Below, in pieces: positions 24,301 through 39,300 of a stretch of 64,000 nucleotides of DNA. The position numbers and the translations under genes are program-made. The notes beneath the pieces are model-generated. The model had not been told where the DNA came from. It worked only from the letters and a program-made list of their open reading frames with translations, and ran no database searches. Source of the DNA: Bedellia somnulentella (Eukaryota; Arthropoda; Insecta; Lepidoptera; Bedelliidae); contig OY755174.1 of assembly GCA_963576735.1 (NCBI GenBank), forward strand, positions 6,696,001 to 6,760,000, written 5' to 3'. Every line of letters starts with the position of its first letter. Positions within the stretch are counted from its first letter, which is position 1.

Positions 24301-27300
24301 TTCTATTGTAAAACTTGAATGTTCTAGACTCCATTTCATCACTTCGGTATCAATTTCATTAAAAATATAAATTATAATCTAATTGGCATTTAAGCGTATT
24401 GCTCTAATGAATCGTAAAAGAAGCTAAATTAGTCATTCATATCAATATATTATCGCAATATCAAACTATTTGAAAATACAACAGAATTAATTTTATTTTG
24501 CCAGTCAACCCTTATTAATAGAACCTTAGGGTTGAATTATACGGTGAAACACATATTTTTTTTAACACCTGAAATTATATGAATTTTTGTTTTATGTTTA
24601 CCGTATCATACTACTCTGTCAGTAAGGTTTCAGTATCTACAGTATCTCGTATTTGAAAAACCATTTCATTTCAAACCCATACCCAGCAGCAAACAGACAA
24701 AAGGGTAAACAGCTGCCTGCTTGAGCCTTCAATCAAACGCACTTCACGAAAACGTATGTTATTTTATGCAATATTAATTATGTAATTTGTTTTTATTGAC
24801 TTCAAATTATTTTGTTACTAGCTTTTTTGCCCGCGACTACGTCCGCGTCGACTACATTTTTTGCATCCAGTTTATATATTTAAAAAATGTGGTATAAAAG
24901 ATATAAAGGACATTGAGGCTTTCTAAGTGATTGTTCAGAGATGCAGTTGGAGACCCATCATTAAAATCCTTTATTTGACTACCTTTTCCCCATTCAACTT
25001 CCAAAAGTGAATGGAGAATTACTATCTCCGAAGCTATGGCTACTCTTTTTGGAATTTATGACCTTTAGTGTATATAGACTCATGGAAGATTGATGGATGA
25101 ATTTCATAAATTCCTTTTATTGAGTTATTTATTAGTGGTTATATCAGTCAATCGCACCAAGAGAAGTTTCAAGTTTCTAAATGCAGAAATGTCAAAAATC
25201 TCTATAGTATACTAACTTTCATTTGCTATTTCAACCCCATAGTGCCATAAAGCATATGATAACAATCATGAAACAAACCATTTCGTACAAAGTTTCTATG
25301 TTCGAGTTATAATGGTCGTATTAGTACGTAACTAACTATTGATTTTCGGGTCTTTAATCGCGTGTTATAACATGGGTTTAGTTTTATAATAGTGGTTTTA
25401 ATTGTAATGTTCAATCGGGAAATTTTTAGAAAATACTAAGTACGGATAGTAGTTTGGTGCTGCGGGGCGGAGGCCCGGTGGGTGCTGCCCCCTACACTGA
25501 CCGTTGGTGATGGTGGGTGAGTTTGCAGCAGAGATTGCTCGGGAATATGGGGATTGTCCGAGATGAATGATATCCTATGTCATGTTGCGATAGTTCTTGC
25601 TATTATGCTTACCTAACACAGCAACTTTATTTTTTACTAATTGCTTGTGTCCTTTGAGTCCGGGTCTCTCGAATGTTCATAGAGGTTAGATTTACCGCTA
25701 CGCCACATAGACGCTAACGTTGACGGCAAATTTTGAATACCCTTTATTTTCTTATAGTCTTACTATTGACAAACAATTCGGTATGCAAAGTTTTACTAAA
25801 GTGATGCTGATTACAAAACCATTTCGAGATATTATGGTTATAAACAATATTTTCTTGAAATTATATCAATTCGGTATGCAAAGTTTTACAAAAGTGGTGC
25901 TGATTACGAAACCATTTCGAGATATTATGTTTTTAAAACATATTTTCTTGAAATTAAATCAAACAGAGCTAAGATGACCGTTATTTTAGCAAAAAACTGT
26001 AACAGTATTCGACCTTCAGCGTTATGTCAAAGACATTCGTTCTTGCAGTTTATTAATAAAATATCGAAAATCATAGGTTTGTTTAGTATAATATCGTAAA
26101 AATTTCATTTGGGATCACAAATTCGTGAAATATTTTGCAATAAGCAACATTTTACTAAACATTTCGCTTTATTTGCATGTCGCTACGTGATATTTTCAAT
26201 CGATGACGTCATTAAGTACAAAAGTTGAACAATCTTTAAAAAATCATAACTTTGCAATTACTCATTTTAAATGAAAAATATTCAAATCAGTTTTTTATTT
26301 TCGTGTTTGCTATCAAATAAAAATATTTAATAAATACCAAAAAAAAACTTTGCATACCGAATTGAAGCTAAGATGACTGTTATTTTATCAAATAACTGTT
26401 ACAGTTATTACATTATAACAGTGCCGTGTCGTGCCGGCTTAGAGTGCCGTGTGGTGCCGGCTTAGAATGTCGCTACCCCTTTCTACTCACGGGTGTCGTA
26501 AGAGGCGACTAAGGGTATTGGGGCTTTTTATTGGATTTTTGGGCGATGCGGTTGGAGACCCATCACCAAAAACCTTTATTTTACCGCCTTTTCCCCACTC
26601 AACTTCCAAAAGTGGCTGAGGAATTTATAAATCCTTGGCTCTGGCTACCCCTTCTAGGGAATTATAGCCGTGAGTATATGTATGTATGTAACTGTAACAG
26701 TGTTTGATCTTCCATGTTGTTTCAAAGACATACGGTTTTGCAGTTTATTAATAAAATATCGAAAATCATAGGTTTGTTTAGTATAATATCGAAATAATTT
26801 CATTTGACATCACAAATTCTTGATATGTTTTGCAATCAGCAACATTATTATTATTATTATTTACAAGTTACAATGACTCAAGTGTTAGTAACAGTGAGAA
26901 ATTAACCTAATGTTAGTAGTCATACACAATATGGACACAATTAAAGACAATAGTTATGTACAGAGTATAAAACATTTTGCTTCATTTGCATGTCGCTACG
27001 TGATTTTATCGATCGATGACGTCAATAAGTACAAATCTTTAAAAAATCATAACTTTACAATTACTCATTTTAAATGGAAAATATTCAAATTAGTGTTTTA
27101 TTTTCGTGTTTACTATCGAATAAAAATATTTAATAAATACCAAAAAAAAACGTTGCATACCGAATTGAATTCACTCCCGCCCCTGCTGTATAATCCCGCA
27201 TTTTTATACCCTACTGATTTTGAGCGCTAAAATCCACAATTCAATGTAAAATGAAAAATAGTGACTATAGATAAAACAGCAAGTAAGTAAATGATTCGAA

Positions 27301-30300
27301 AAGTGCACCGAGTTATGGTATGAACTACAGGTTAAAGCGCAAAATATTCAACTTCTTACGTATCTTAAAAAACATCTATACCACGGTTTAAAAAAACACC
27401 CAGCGCTATCTATTGCATACCTCAAGAACTAACGTAATGTAAATAATTAAACGAATTAGTAACTCGTTTATTTATAGTTATTTCAGCATAAGTAGATATG
27501 AAAAAAAACTGTCTAGACAATAAAACAAATTGTACGTCATCTCTCGGGAATTCCTCATTTTCAAGGATACATTATCGTATCATTTAGCTTCTAAATTTAC
27601 AGGTTAATATTCGTTTGCAATATATTACCTTGTTTTAAACGACACACAGCGCCATCTCCAATCCATCCAGCAAGCAAACAGTATTTTAGTATTCCCTCGG
27701 GAATATCATTTTTTTCCGGGATAAAAAGTACCCTATTATTTAATCTGGACTTCTAACTATACGTTTGCAAAATTTCAAAGCAATCGGTTCAGTAGTTACG
27801 GCGTGAAAGCGGCACAAATAAACAAACAAACAAACTCACTTTCCAATTTATAATATTAGTATGGATTACAATTAATATGAAATGAAGCAATTCTTGTGTT
27901 TTCAATTTAGTTTCATATTGTTAACGAGGAGGGAAAACATCGTGAGGAAATCAACAAGGCCAGGGTGTAATTAGTCACGAGACAGTGTATTTGTACAAAG
28001 ACATAGATAGTCCTGTCCATATCACCTGAGTACAATGTTCAAGCAAAATGTGCCTACTCTGAACACCAGGTGACAGTAATGACAAGTGATGTTCAGATAT
28101 ATTGTTACACCTGCCACCTCTTCGAGGATATACGGCGTGTACGTTTCAGCTTGAGTATTTTGAACTGTCTCGGTTATACATTACTGACGCGTTACTATTC
28201 TAAGGACAAGGACTAAGGACAAACAAAATAATATGACTAAATGCAACCCAAGGGTATAATTTTGCGGTAACATGTGTTCAGTCCAAGTAGTCAATACATG
28301 CGTGCACTAAAATCAATTGTTTGTAATGGCAAAAATGAAATGGTACGAAGTCACCCACCCCTAAAATATCAAAAAAGATATAGTCTCGTGCGAATTAGTC
28401 TCTTTTGAAGGCTTTGGTAATAGCTTCCAAAAATTTATCGTATTTTTCTCAAAACATGTTTATTTTATCCAATTTTTTTTGGGATTGTAATTTATTTCTT
28501 TCAAGTTATAGTCTTATTTACAATTTCACACATCTATCACTTTATAGGAAGTCATTGGGATAAAAGATGCTTCATGCCCTCATTTCAAGCACTACACGAA
28601 AATATTATGAATGACAAGTTAAATGGAGCGAAAGCATGAGAGCAAAGCGGGCAAAGAAATATATAGGCCAAATGTTCGCAGTATTTTTAGAAGAAGACGT
28701 TCTCAAAGTATCCATAAGTAGATGAATATAATGTTTTTTTTTATTTTTGTTGATGTAAAGCGTTTATCCTGTCATATATTTTGTTTTTAATTCCACGGTT
28801 AAAGCATATATTTTTATATATAAATAAAACGAAGTCAATGACTTGAAAGAACTAATTTTATTTTTTAACGTAGTCTCCCTTGAGCTCTATACACTTTGTC
28901 CAACGCTTCTCCAATTTTTTTATCCCTTCCAAAAAAAAAGATTTGTCGAGGTCCTCAAAATAGGCCTTTGTTTGCGAGATGACTTCATCTTCAAATCTTT
29001 TTCCACCTAGCCATTTCTTCCGGTTTGGGAACAAGTAGTAGTCGCTCGGAGCCAAATCTGGAGAATAGGGCGGATGAGGGAGCAATTCATAGCCCAATTC
29101 ATGGATTTTTGCCATGGCAACTGCACATGTGTGCACCCTTGCATTGTCTTGGTGGAAAAGAACTTTTTTCTTGGCCAAATGAGGTCGGTTTTTTTTCAAA
29201 TCGTCATTGGATCGGTCCAATAAGTAGGCATAATATTCCCCATTGATTGTTCTTCCCTTTTGTAGGTAGGTAGTCAATGTGGATTATCCCGCGTGCATCC
29301 CGCTGACAAACCCACCTTGGCCTTCTTTGGCGCCGATTCACCCTTACAAACCCACTGTTTTGACTGTTGTTTGGTCTCTGGTGTGTTGTGATGGATCCAT
29401 GTTTCGTCCACGGTTACAAAACGGCGCAAAAACTCCTCCGCATTGCGATTAAACAACGCCAAACCTTCCTGTGAAGTTGTTACACGATTGCGTTTGTAGT
29501 CGACTGTGAGCAAACGCGGCACCCATCTTGCGGAAAGCTTTCTCATGCCCAAGTGATCATTCAAAATTGAAACCACTGAGCCATGCGAGATCCCTACGGC
29601 TTCCACAATCTCTCGCACTTTCAATCTTCGGTCGGCCAACACCATATCGTGTTTTTTTTTATTGTTTCGGGTATAGAGACCTCAACTGGGCGTCCAGGAC
29701 GTTCGGCATCTTCAGTGCTTGTACGGCCACAACGAAATTCAGTAAACCACTTTTTTACCATTGAAATTGATGGTGCAGAGTCCCCATAGTATTTATCAAG
29801 CTTAGCTATGGTCTCGGTAATGGTTTTTTTTCGCAAGAAATAATGCTTAATAAGCACACGAAATTTACTTTTTTCCATTTTCTCCTCAAATTTGTGAGTA
29901 GTCGATAAAAATAGCTGTCAAACACAAACTGACGCAGCAAGTTAAAATTTAGACAGGAGTCAACTGACCGATGCCTGTTCACAGGAGCAGTGATGCTGTT
30001 TCAGTAAAGAGGTCAGAAATTCAAAAAGTCACGGACTTATTGACCCGCCCTCGTAACATCATAATGGAGACCCAAATATATAATAAAAAAACGACATCAA
30101 CAGCCAAATTTGTGTCGAACTAGCATACATCTAAAATTTGTATACATTAAATAAATGAGACAGAAAATGCATTAATGTTTAGATGGTACGAAGTACGCCA
30201 GGTCACATAAATAATAAAGGTGAGACCCATCATAGCTCCTTCTTAGTCTTTTTGATATATATTTTTTGTTAACTCACCAGATAAACAAATAAATTGACAA

Positions 30301-33300
30301 GAGTTAAGTGTTCGTTAAACTTTTTAAATTAAAGACAAAACGAATACCAAGAAAATTTTACATAACGAAGTACATTTTACGGCCATTGAAAATTATGGTT
30401 CAATAAATGTACATCATAGTCTGGCGAAAAGTACCTCGACTGTAGTTGTAAGGAAAATTGGGAATATTCCAGTGTCGCACTGTATCATTGTGAACGCAAA
30501 AAACGCAGAATAACGAAAGAAAATAAGAAAAAAAAAACGCCCATAAAATTAAATGCATTTTGCTTTGAAAAAGTATCAATAGTTAATGGCATTTTGTTTG
30601 CCAATTTTAACATAATGATGACTTCGATAATGGATTTGATTATACTTACATACATACATATACTCACGGCTATAAATCCCAAGAAGGGGTAGCCAGAGCT
30701 AAGGAATCAGAAATTCCTCAGCCACTTTTGGAAGTTGGGTGGGGAAAAGATGGTAAAATAAAGTTTGTTGGTGATGGGTCTCCAACCGCATCGCCCAAAA
30801 AATCCTTAAAAGCCCCAATACCGTTAGTCGCCTCTTACGTACACCCACCGGAAGAAATAGGGTAGTGCTATTCTAAGCCGACACTAAACAGCTTTTGATT
30901 ATACTTCTCATTTATTATTAAAATAGTCCGAGTCGACTCGTTCTAGAAAGAAAAGAGACAAGAGACAAAAGAAATAAGTAATATTATTGAACACAAATTA
31001 AATTTGTTGGAGACCCGTCACCAAAAACATTAATTTAAACCATCTTCTCCCCAATAAACTTCAAAAAGTGGCTGAGAAATTTCTCATTCCAAAGCTCTGG
31101 CTACCCCGTTAAGGTATTTATAACCGTGAGTATATGTATGTATGTACAAATTAAATTAACATTGTTGTACATACTTTACTACTATATTGCAATATTAACT
31201 TTTTTTTTAAAGTGACGCTTGTTATAAAACCACTTCGAGATACTAAGTTCTTTACATTATTTTCTCGTAATTAAATTAAATAAAGCTATAATTATCTTTA
31301 TTTTAGCAAAAAAATTAAATAGTGTTTGATCTTCAATCTTCTTTCAGAAATACGACGTGATAGCTCAGTGGGTAAAACACCCCTTAGCGTGTAGACCACT
31401 AGTGTTCTAATCCCGGGTCGAACCTGCACCAATTTGACTTGTCTAAAGTGTGAGAGATATGTGTGGCTCATTTATCAAGGTTGTAACGGTGAGGGAAAAC
31501 ATCGCGAGGCTGAGCTGACCCACCTGGCTGATTTGTACTTAGTCATGTGACAGTGTATTCATACAAACCGGCGATAGGCCTGCCCCCTTACACAAGAGTA
31601 CACTGCCCAAGCACAACGTGAGTACTCTGAACACCACTGATATGGTTCCATGTCGTACATTATGCTGAGGCAGGACCTTTTTGGTAGTATGAAAATCTAG
31701 CTTGTATTACTTTTATTCCGTTGTATTTTTCATTGTTCACCAAATAAATGATTTTTCTTTTTACACAAATAATGCAAGTGCCACTTGACGACACCGTGTA
31801 AAAGGCACTTGACTGTAAACCCATCCAGCCCATATAATCACTTCTACGTAAAGTTATCAAACAGTCTCCTCACAGCCTATATATGTCCCCAACATGGGGC
31901 TCGAGCCTACCCTATATAGGGCGATTTGGCCATAGTCCACCACGCTGGCCAATTGCGGGTTGGCAGACTAACGACTACTACCGTAATATTAGCCGGGACC
32001 GACGGCTTAACGTATCCTCCGAAGCACGGAATCTTCTTAATTTTCGGATAATCAAAATAAGAAAAAATACAAATTAAATTTGTAAGGTTACCACCCCCGG
32101 GGATCGAACCCGAGACCTCCGTACTTGAAACCGAGCGGTTAACGGCGAGACCACGGAAGCAGTCAAACAGTCATCCATGATCAATTTATTTTTATTCTTA
32201 CTGGAATCCTAATAACACCAAAGTACGTAAAAATTAACTCCCTAAACCGATGTTGGACAAAACTTCTCACAAATACTTTTTAAAACCACCCTATCATACG
32301 CCTTCTAAATATATAAAGGAACAGTACACTGCTACTTGCATCATCGGTGGAAGAGTTGCAAGAGATGATGAATATTACATGTGCGTCTTTTTAAAGAATG
32401 GGAATGAGGGTAACTGTGGATTACACCAAAACCATGGGTTTAGGAAAATGTGACAGAATGAGTGATTGAAATTAATGGTATGAAATTGTTAACTAATAAC
32501 TAGTCAAGTCAATCAGTGCCTGAAGCTGTTTTTGTTCTTACGTTAAAGTGGAAGCGAATGTTGGGTGTGGCAGAAGTAGCGTGAGAGTCGAGTGAATGCA
32601 TTAGAGGTGAGGTTCTTCAGAGAAGTTTGTAATATTAAGTTGTGTGATCGGGTGAGAAATTGTCTGATTCGTGAAAAGTGCGATGTGAAAGATGATATAG
32701 CAAATAAGATAGAAAATGTTAAGATGATTTAGGCAGATAGATGAGATAGTATATTGGTAAAGAAGATTTATAAAATCAATGTAGAAGGTAAATTTAGTTG
32801 AGTACGACCACAGAGGACATATTTGGACCAAATTGCGATTGTGCTCATAAACGCTGGCTCTGGCTGGCGCTAGAGAGGTTTGCCAAGATCGTACAAAGTA
32901 GCGTTCGATAGTCTCTGCCAAACTTGGGAGTAATCCTTGACAGCAATCTAAACTGGAGCTGCCACATTCAGAGCTAGATAATAATAAATAAAAAAGTAAT
33001 AAAAAAATATTCATTTTTCATAAGTACATAATATTTGTCTGAACCTTGTAAGTTAATTAAATCAAAAATCATATGGCTGTAATAAAGCCAAAATTTAGTT
33101 ACGGAGCTGTCACTTTGTGACTACGCAGAGGGCTAAGCATAGAGAAAAGCTTCAAAGCTTCCGGAGACTAGTGTGTAGAGTAGCTACAGGGTGTATGAAA
33201 ACTGCGCACTCTCTGCCCACCTTCGCAGTAGTGCTGAACCTAATACCACCTAACCTATTTACAAAACAAGAAGCTACTGCATCTGACATCAGACTAAATA

Positions 33301-36300
33301 CAAACAAACTATGCAAATTCAAGACTATCCCTCACGCCAAAATTTCCAGCCGAGTGGTTAAAGTGGCACCAATATCTAGATAGATAGATTAGATAAATGG
33401 TTTCCGCAATTGGTCACTACAGGGCCATTTCACGTGGGCCACGGCCGGCACCAATATCTATTAATAATCTATTAATTAAAAACAATATCCTATTAATATT
33501 ATAAATGTGAAAGTTTAGATGTTTGTGTGTTTGAGGCAAAAAGGCTCCTCAATTGCAAAATGTATATGACTGAAATTTAGCAGAATGCTAGATAATGACC
33601 CTAATATGTAACATAGGATAAGTTTAATCCCGGCAAAATTTTAACAATAAAATATTCACGCCTGATTGAACTAAGAGTACCGGAAAAACGCCTTAAGAGT
33701 TGTCATAGGCAAATTTGACAGTAGGGAGTCTTTCGGGTCAGCAAGTATAATAATTGTAATTAATAAAAAACTAATAGTCTGAAAATCCGAACACAGGCTT
33801 GAATATTATCCGAGGACCTGGAGATAATAGCATAAAATCTCTTGAAACCTCTACTATATATTATAGTAAGTATTTAATTAGTTTTTTTTTTAAGTGGCCA
33901 TTGCATTGTATGAGATCAGTGATATCATTTTCAAATTTTTTTGCGTGAATTGTGTTATATTCTATATTGTATGCTGTAGGGTTATTTATTTAGGTGTCAT
34001 TGTCAGAAATATAGGACTGACTGAAAACCAGTGTTATGAGGTAAAACTCATAACAATATACTGAGTCAGAATATGTTCTTTTTTTATATTTTAAGATTCT
34101 TAAGTTTTGTTTTTTATTGTGTTCTTTTGACATGTTTTATGTTTTTTTTATGTAGTACTAATTTAATTTGCAGCAGCGAATAAACATTTTCTTTTCTTTC
34201 TTTTTCTTTTTTACTAACATTTATTTCTCTTTACCTCGCACTAAACGAAAATTCGGATTTTGACAGTTTTGACAAGTCAGTACACATGGTGATATTCAAC
34301 GAATCCAACGATGCCTCTGCAGTTGTACTGTAGTCGTTGGTTTCATCGACTAGTAAGCGGCAAAATTAACATAATAATTCTATCGTCTATCACCAACTGC
34401 GTTTGACCTTCAAAACGGCCGGCGATAGGGACACGAATATATTCTACAAGCAGTTAGAATAGGTACGAAAGCTATTATCGTTTAGAAGAGTAGACCTCCT
34501 GCAAATAAAAGTGGCTACGCCAATGGGCACCTGGAATTCGATCTTTCAGCCAGAATGCTTTGCATACTCGCCGACCAAGCAGTGTTAGCGAGGAAAATCA
34601 GAGAATTTAAAAAAAAAACAGCTATGATCTGCGAGTGTAAATCAGGGCTCATATATGAATGTCGCAAATTCTTAAGGGTGATAATGGATGGGTTAAAGGA
34701 CACAGCAGATCACTCAGTAATGACTCAAATATGAATTGGCTTAAAGAGTATCGAACACCATATGTATAGGCCCATTAAGCTCTGAATAGGCTATTGGTTG
34801 GCTATCTGTCAGATGACCCAAATATTTTGCTGCCACTGAAAAACTCTCATAAGTTATAGGTCGCAAATAGAGTGCACTATCTGAAACGTAATATGTATCT
34901 TTTTGAGAGGATAGAACCATCCTAAATTTAAAACGTTTTGGAAACACTTTGTAGGTAGAAAAGTTGCATATCAAGTAAAAACGTAATGTATAATAATGGC
35001 AATATTTAAATTTAGAGATAACGACTGTCAGTATATACCTATAACTTTATTTTATATTTTTAATATATTTAACTCAATGTAAAGCATACAAAAACGGAAT
35101 GTGGTAAATTAGTGTTGCTAATTCGCCTTCCGATAATTGTCGCATGATTATGTGCCACAAAAAATACAAAGGTGAAACATAATGCTTTCCATCCAGAGTG
35201 TTCTCGTTTCACATAGTTTATGTGATTAATATTTTATTTGGCTATTGATTACTTTATTTAGCCATTGTGAAGCTGACTCTAGTATAAAATTTTGTTAATT
35301 GCACATGTACAATTTAAACTAAACTAAAGTTGTTAATATAGCCTTTAGACAATTTCAAAATACGTAAAAAATTTTTATGTACAGGTTATGATGAGGATTT
35401 AAGGTGCCAGTGCCAGTTGATTTATCTATTGTATCGTTAAAATATTTGCCTAAAGTCATTACAAAATATTTCAAATTTAAAACCACTTACCATTCAAAAG
35501 CATTGTAGTGATAGTAGCAAAGACCAAGTCCATATAAGAAGAGGGGATCTTTCCAGTTTTCTTTTTCCAATGCATAGAATTTTTGATATGCTGACATTGC
35601 TGAAACAAGACAAACAATTAATATGAATAATATTTAGTATAGTGGATCGTCCCAGCTTCGCACGGGTAGCGTTGTTTTTTTAAATATCTGAGGTTTCTTT
35701 CTTCAGTCACTGCTCAAGCATTGTGAAATTCAGCGCAATGTTTTCAATTTATTAAATTTATAGCACTCCCTAAACAGTGTAGTTTGGTGATTTTGAATGC
35801 GTTTTAATGAATGGTTCAGTATTTCCGTTTAATAGCAAATTTTGGAATAAAACGCTATGAAGTATTTATAACAATCTAAAAAATAAATCATTACGTGATG
35901 TAGGATGCAACTACTGGCGCCATCTAGTATGTTATATGTAAATTAGTAAAGATTTGGTTTTGGTCACGGGCGCGATGGCTTATTTTATGTATAATTTCGG
36001 TGTTTCTCTACCGATTTCTATGATTCTTTTTTATTGAATAGGTAATAATGTAACCTTTTTTAAATTAGAGATGAGTGAGAGGTTTACAAACGTAAGAGTA
36101 AACAAATATAATCAGAATGTTCCGAACTGCTAAGCTATCAGGAATTACACGTGTTATTGTGAGTCAACCGTAAAAGATAGACATAAACTGTTAAGGATTT
36201 TTTTTTAGATAATTTTATGAAGAATATTTCCGTCATACATGATTTCTATGTAAGTTTAACCATTAAGGCTGCACACGCGACGGAAGCTTAAAAAATGGAG

Positions 36301-39300
36301 TAACTTCTCCCGTTTTCCCAAAATTTCCCAAAATTCCCCATTACTACTCTGCTGGAAAGTATACAAAAACCTACCCAGGAGTATGAAGAATAAATTGTAC
36401 CAAGTTTCGGTAAAATCCGTCGAGTAGTTTTTGTTTCCATAAGGCACATACAAACCGACAGATAGACAAACAGACAGACAGACAAAAATTTTACTGATTG
36501 CATTTTTGGCATCAGTATCGATCCCTAATTACCACCTGATAGTTATTTTGAAAATATATTTCATGTACAGAATTGACCTCTCTACAGATTTATTATAAGT
36601 ATAGATAGATTTGTACATAATCACATATTTTTCAATAAATGCTTAATGAAGAAATTTCTAGAATTAAGAGTACCCATAGATATATAAGTACATAGATTGG
36701 CATTAAGTGACAAAAGTCATAGCATAAAGGTCAACATAGGCAGGACCGCTCACGGACACAATAACGGCCTACAACGGTTATGGCATCAAAAATGAATGAA
36801 AACATTTGTCTTATTTTAGTTAATTCTGGTTTTGAGTCTTAACTATGGTGTTTTTTTGATAAAGTGATTAATAATTAACTGCACAGAATCTAACCCAAAT
36901 ACATACTATTTGGCAAACAGTATTTTTTTTTGCCATTCATGCCTAAATTAAGTTTGTAATAACTACCACTCTACGTGATTTATTTTAGATCTAAAAAAAA
37001 GTTTTCAATGCAAATATTTGATAAAACATATCTTCTATCATCACAATATTGCAATTGGCTATTTGACTAAGTTTTGAAAACTATCTTACGGTGTTAATTT
37101 GTTTATAAGGAGCCCTAAAAAAATATTTTTCTGTCTTCATTTTAGCTATTTTATTAAAAAATCGAAAAAGAAAATGCAATATTCAAATGTGCCTCGACGT
37201 CAATTCCGCATTAACCACCAATGAGCGAAGCGATACACAGTCTGTTTATGCGCGATCTACGTCATTATAGAAATAGCCAATCACAGTCGTTTTTAGTCAC
37301 GTGACAGTTGCATCGAAAATACTTATTTTAGAAGACGGATTTTAGTGAAATAATGCATTATTTTTATCTCACATTGTTACATATTGCTCCAAAAAAGAAA
37401 TATTAAGACTAGTGAAATAAAAGAAATGTATATTTTTATTACAGTCAAATATAGCCTATTACGGCAAAATATCAAATATGTGATTTTTTATCAATTTTAG
37501 TGGGGCTGGTTAGAAATCCGCCATACTAATGTCACACACACACACGCATACACACACACTCATTTATGCACACCATTGTACCTTTTTTTGGCTACTGGAT
37601 TCAAATCCCTCGCCTAAACCAATTTGTCCTTTCCAAAGACATTTGTGTGGTTTGTTTAGTCTTTAATGGTGAGGCTTAAGACTTAACTTAGGGATAACTT
37701 GATATGGATGTGTAATGTCATTTAGCATCTTTTGTAGTGCTCTTCTAGCTGAGGTTCCAAGGTATATTTTTGTAACAACTAGTTATTTTTTACTTTAAGT
37801 TTAACTACCAATTGGCCCTAATTATATTCTAAGGTAATTTGGCAGAACCATACTGACTACCTACTACTTGGTGGCTTGATCTGGAAGTTTGATGTTACAT
37901 CATATCTCTATCATATTTTATAGTATTTTTAGGTATCCATATAAAATATTTATTAAAATTTGGGTCACTTTTCGTATTGATTACACAAAGTAGGATTTTT
38001 TGTATGTATATAATATGTATGCAAAGAAATAATTTCTAATTGCACTGTACTGTATCATTACATCTTGATTAAGTTTAAGTGACTAAACAAAATAATATAG
38101 ATTCAATACCTTTAGCATAATCCTCCAACAACAAATGGAAGTGTCCCAGTTTACAGTATGTTTTAGGATCTATTGAGATGTCCCTGCAAGCACCTGGTGC
38201 ACACGCTTTTTCCTCCTCCTGAAATTGAGAGACCCTATATTAACTAATTGGTATGCAAACATTGGGCCACTTTACACAGTTTAGAAGGTGGATCAAGTTT
38301 GAAAATCTCAAGCTTTGAATTGAACTTAACATTATATGTATTTTTTGAAGAACTCTTAACTCTTCTCCTTTCATTCTCATACTTATACTTCCACATCTAA
38401 CATTTGCTGGCCTTTATAAGCGCAAGAGCAGCATCAACAGATTGATTTATTTATTATTATTATTTTCATCACATTTTCCAGCCATTAATATCCATTAGTA
38501 GGAGCTTATCTCTACTGCATTCAGTCTACTTTCATGCTTTTTCTTCCACACAAATATATTTATTACTATAAAAAAATAATATTGCATTGGTTAGTCTCTC
38601 TGAGTTTTAAAAAACCTGTTAAATTCTATTTATTCCCAATCAGCTTCAAGCCAAATGATAAAAGTATATGTTACTTTATAAAATTCACTTACAATGCCAA
38701 TATATTAATAAAAATATTTGTGATAAAAATCATGGGTAAAAAATAAAAAGATACGTTTTTTTATTTATTTAGCCCACAGGATTGTTTACTGAATATATTT
38801 AGTATTCTTCTATGATTTGTAACAATACAACCTTTAAAATTTATTAATAGTGATAAATATAATGATTACTAATATTAAAGTTTGAATGCAGAACCATTAA
38901 ATAACAAAATAACAAAAAAAAACAATAATAATGACCCTTTCAACAAAAACTTTGTTTTTGAACAAACACATACACAAAGTAGAATATAAAATTCAGATAA
39001 GGACTCTTCAAATCAATATGAAATTCACAAAATTTAGAAGTAAAGTGGGCGGGCAGTTTGTAGGATTTAACACCAATGTATTCTATCTTTTGTGGGGCTA
39101 AATTAAGGATAGAGTCTGTATGAGGCCAATTCAATTCATTGCACACTTAAAACTTAAAATCCATGAGGTGCTTAACAAAATAGACCACCAATTTTCCAAT
39201 ACTGGTGGACATTTGCCAGATATAATTTATAAATAAGTGTTGAACTTTTCTTTTCATATTATGATAAAAAAGATAATCATCTTCATTTTAATTATGTTTC

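Noticed and set aside
32250..32453. 67-codon plus-strand frame
   Set aside because: Resembles no family and lies in old repeat sequence.
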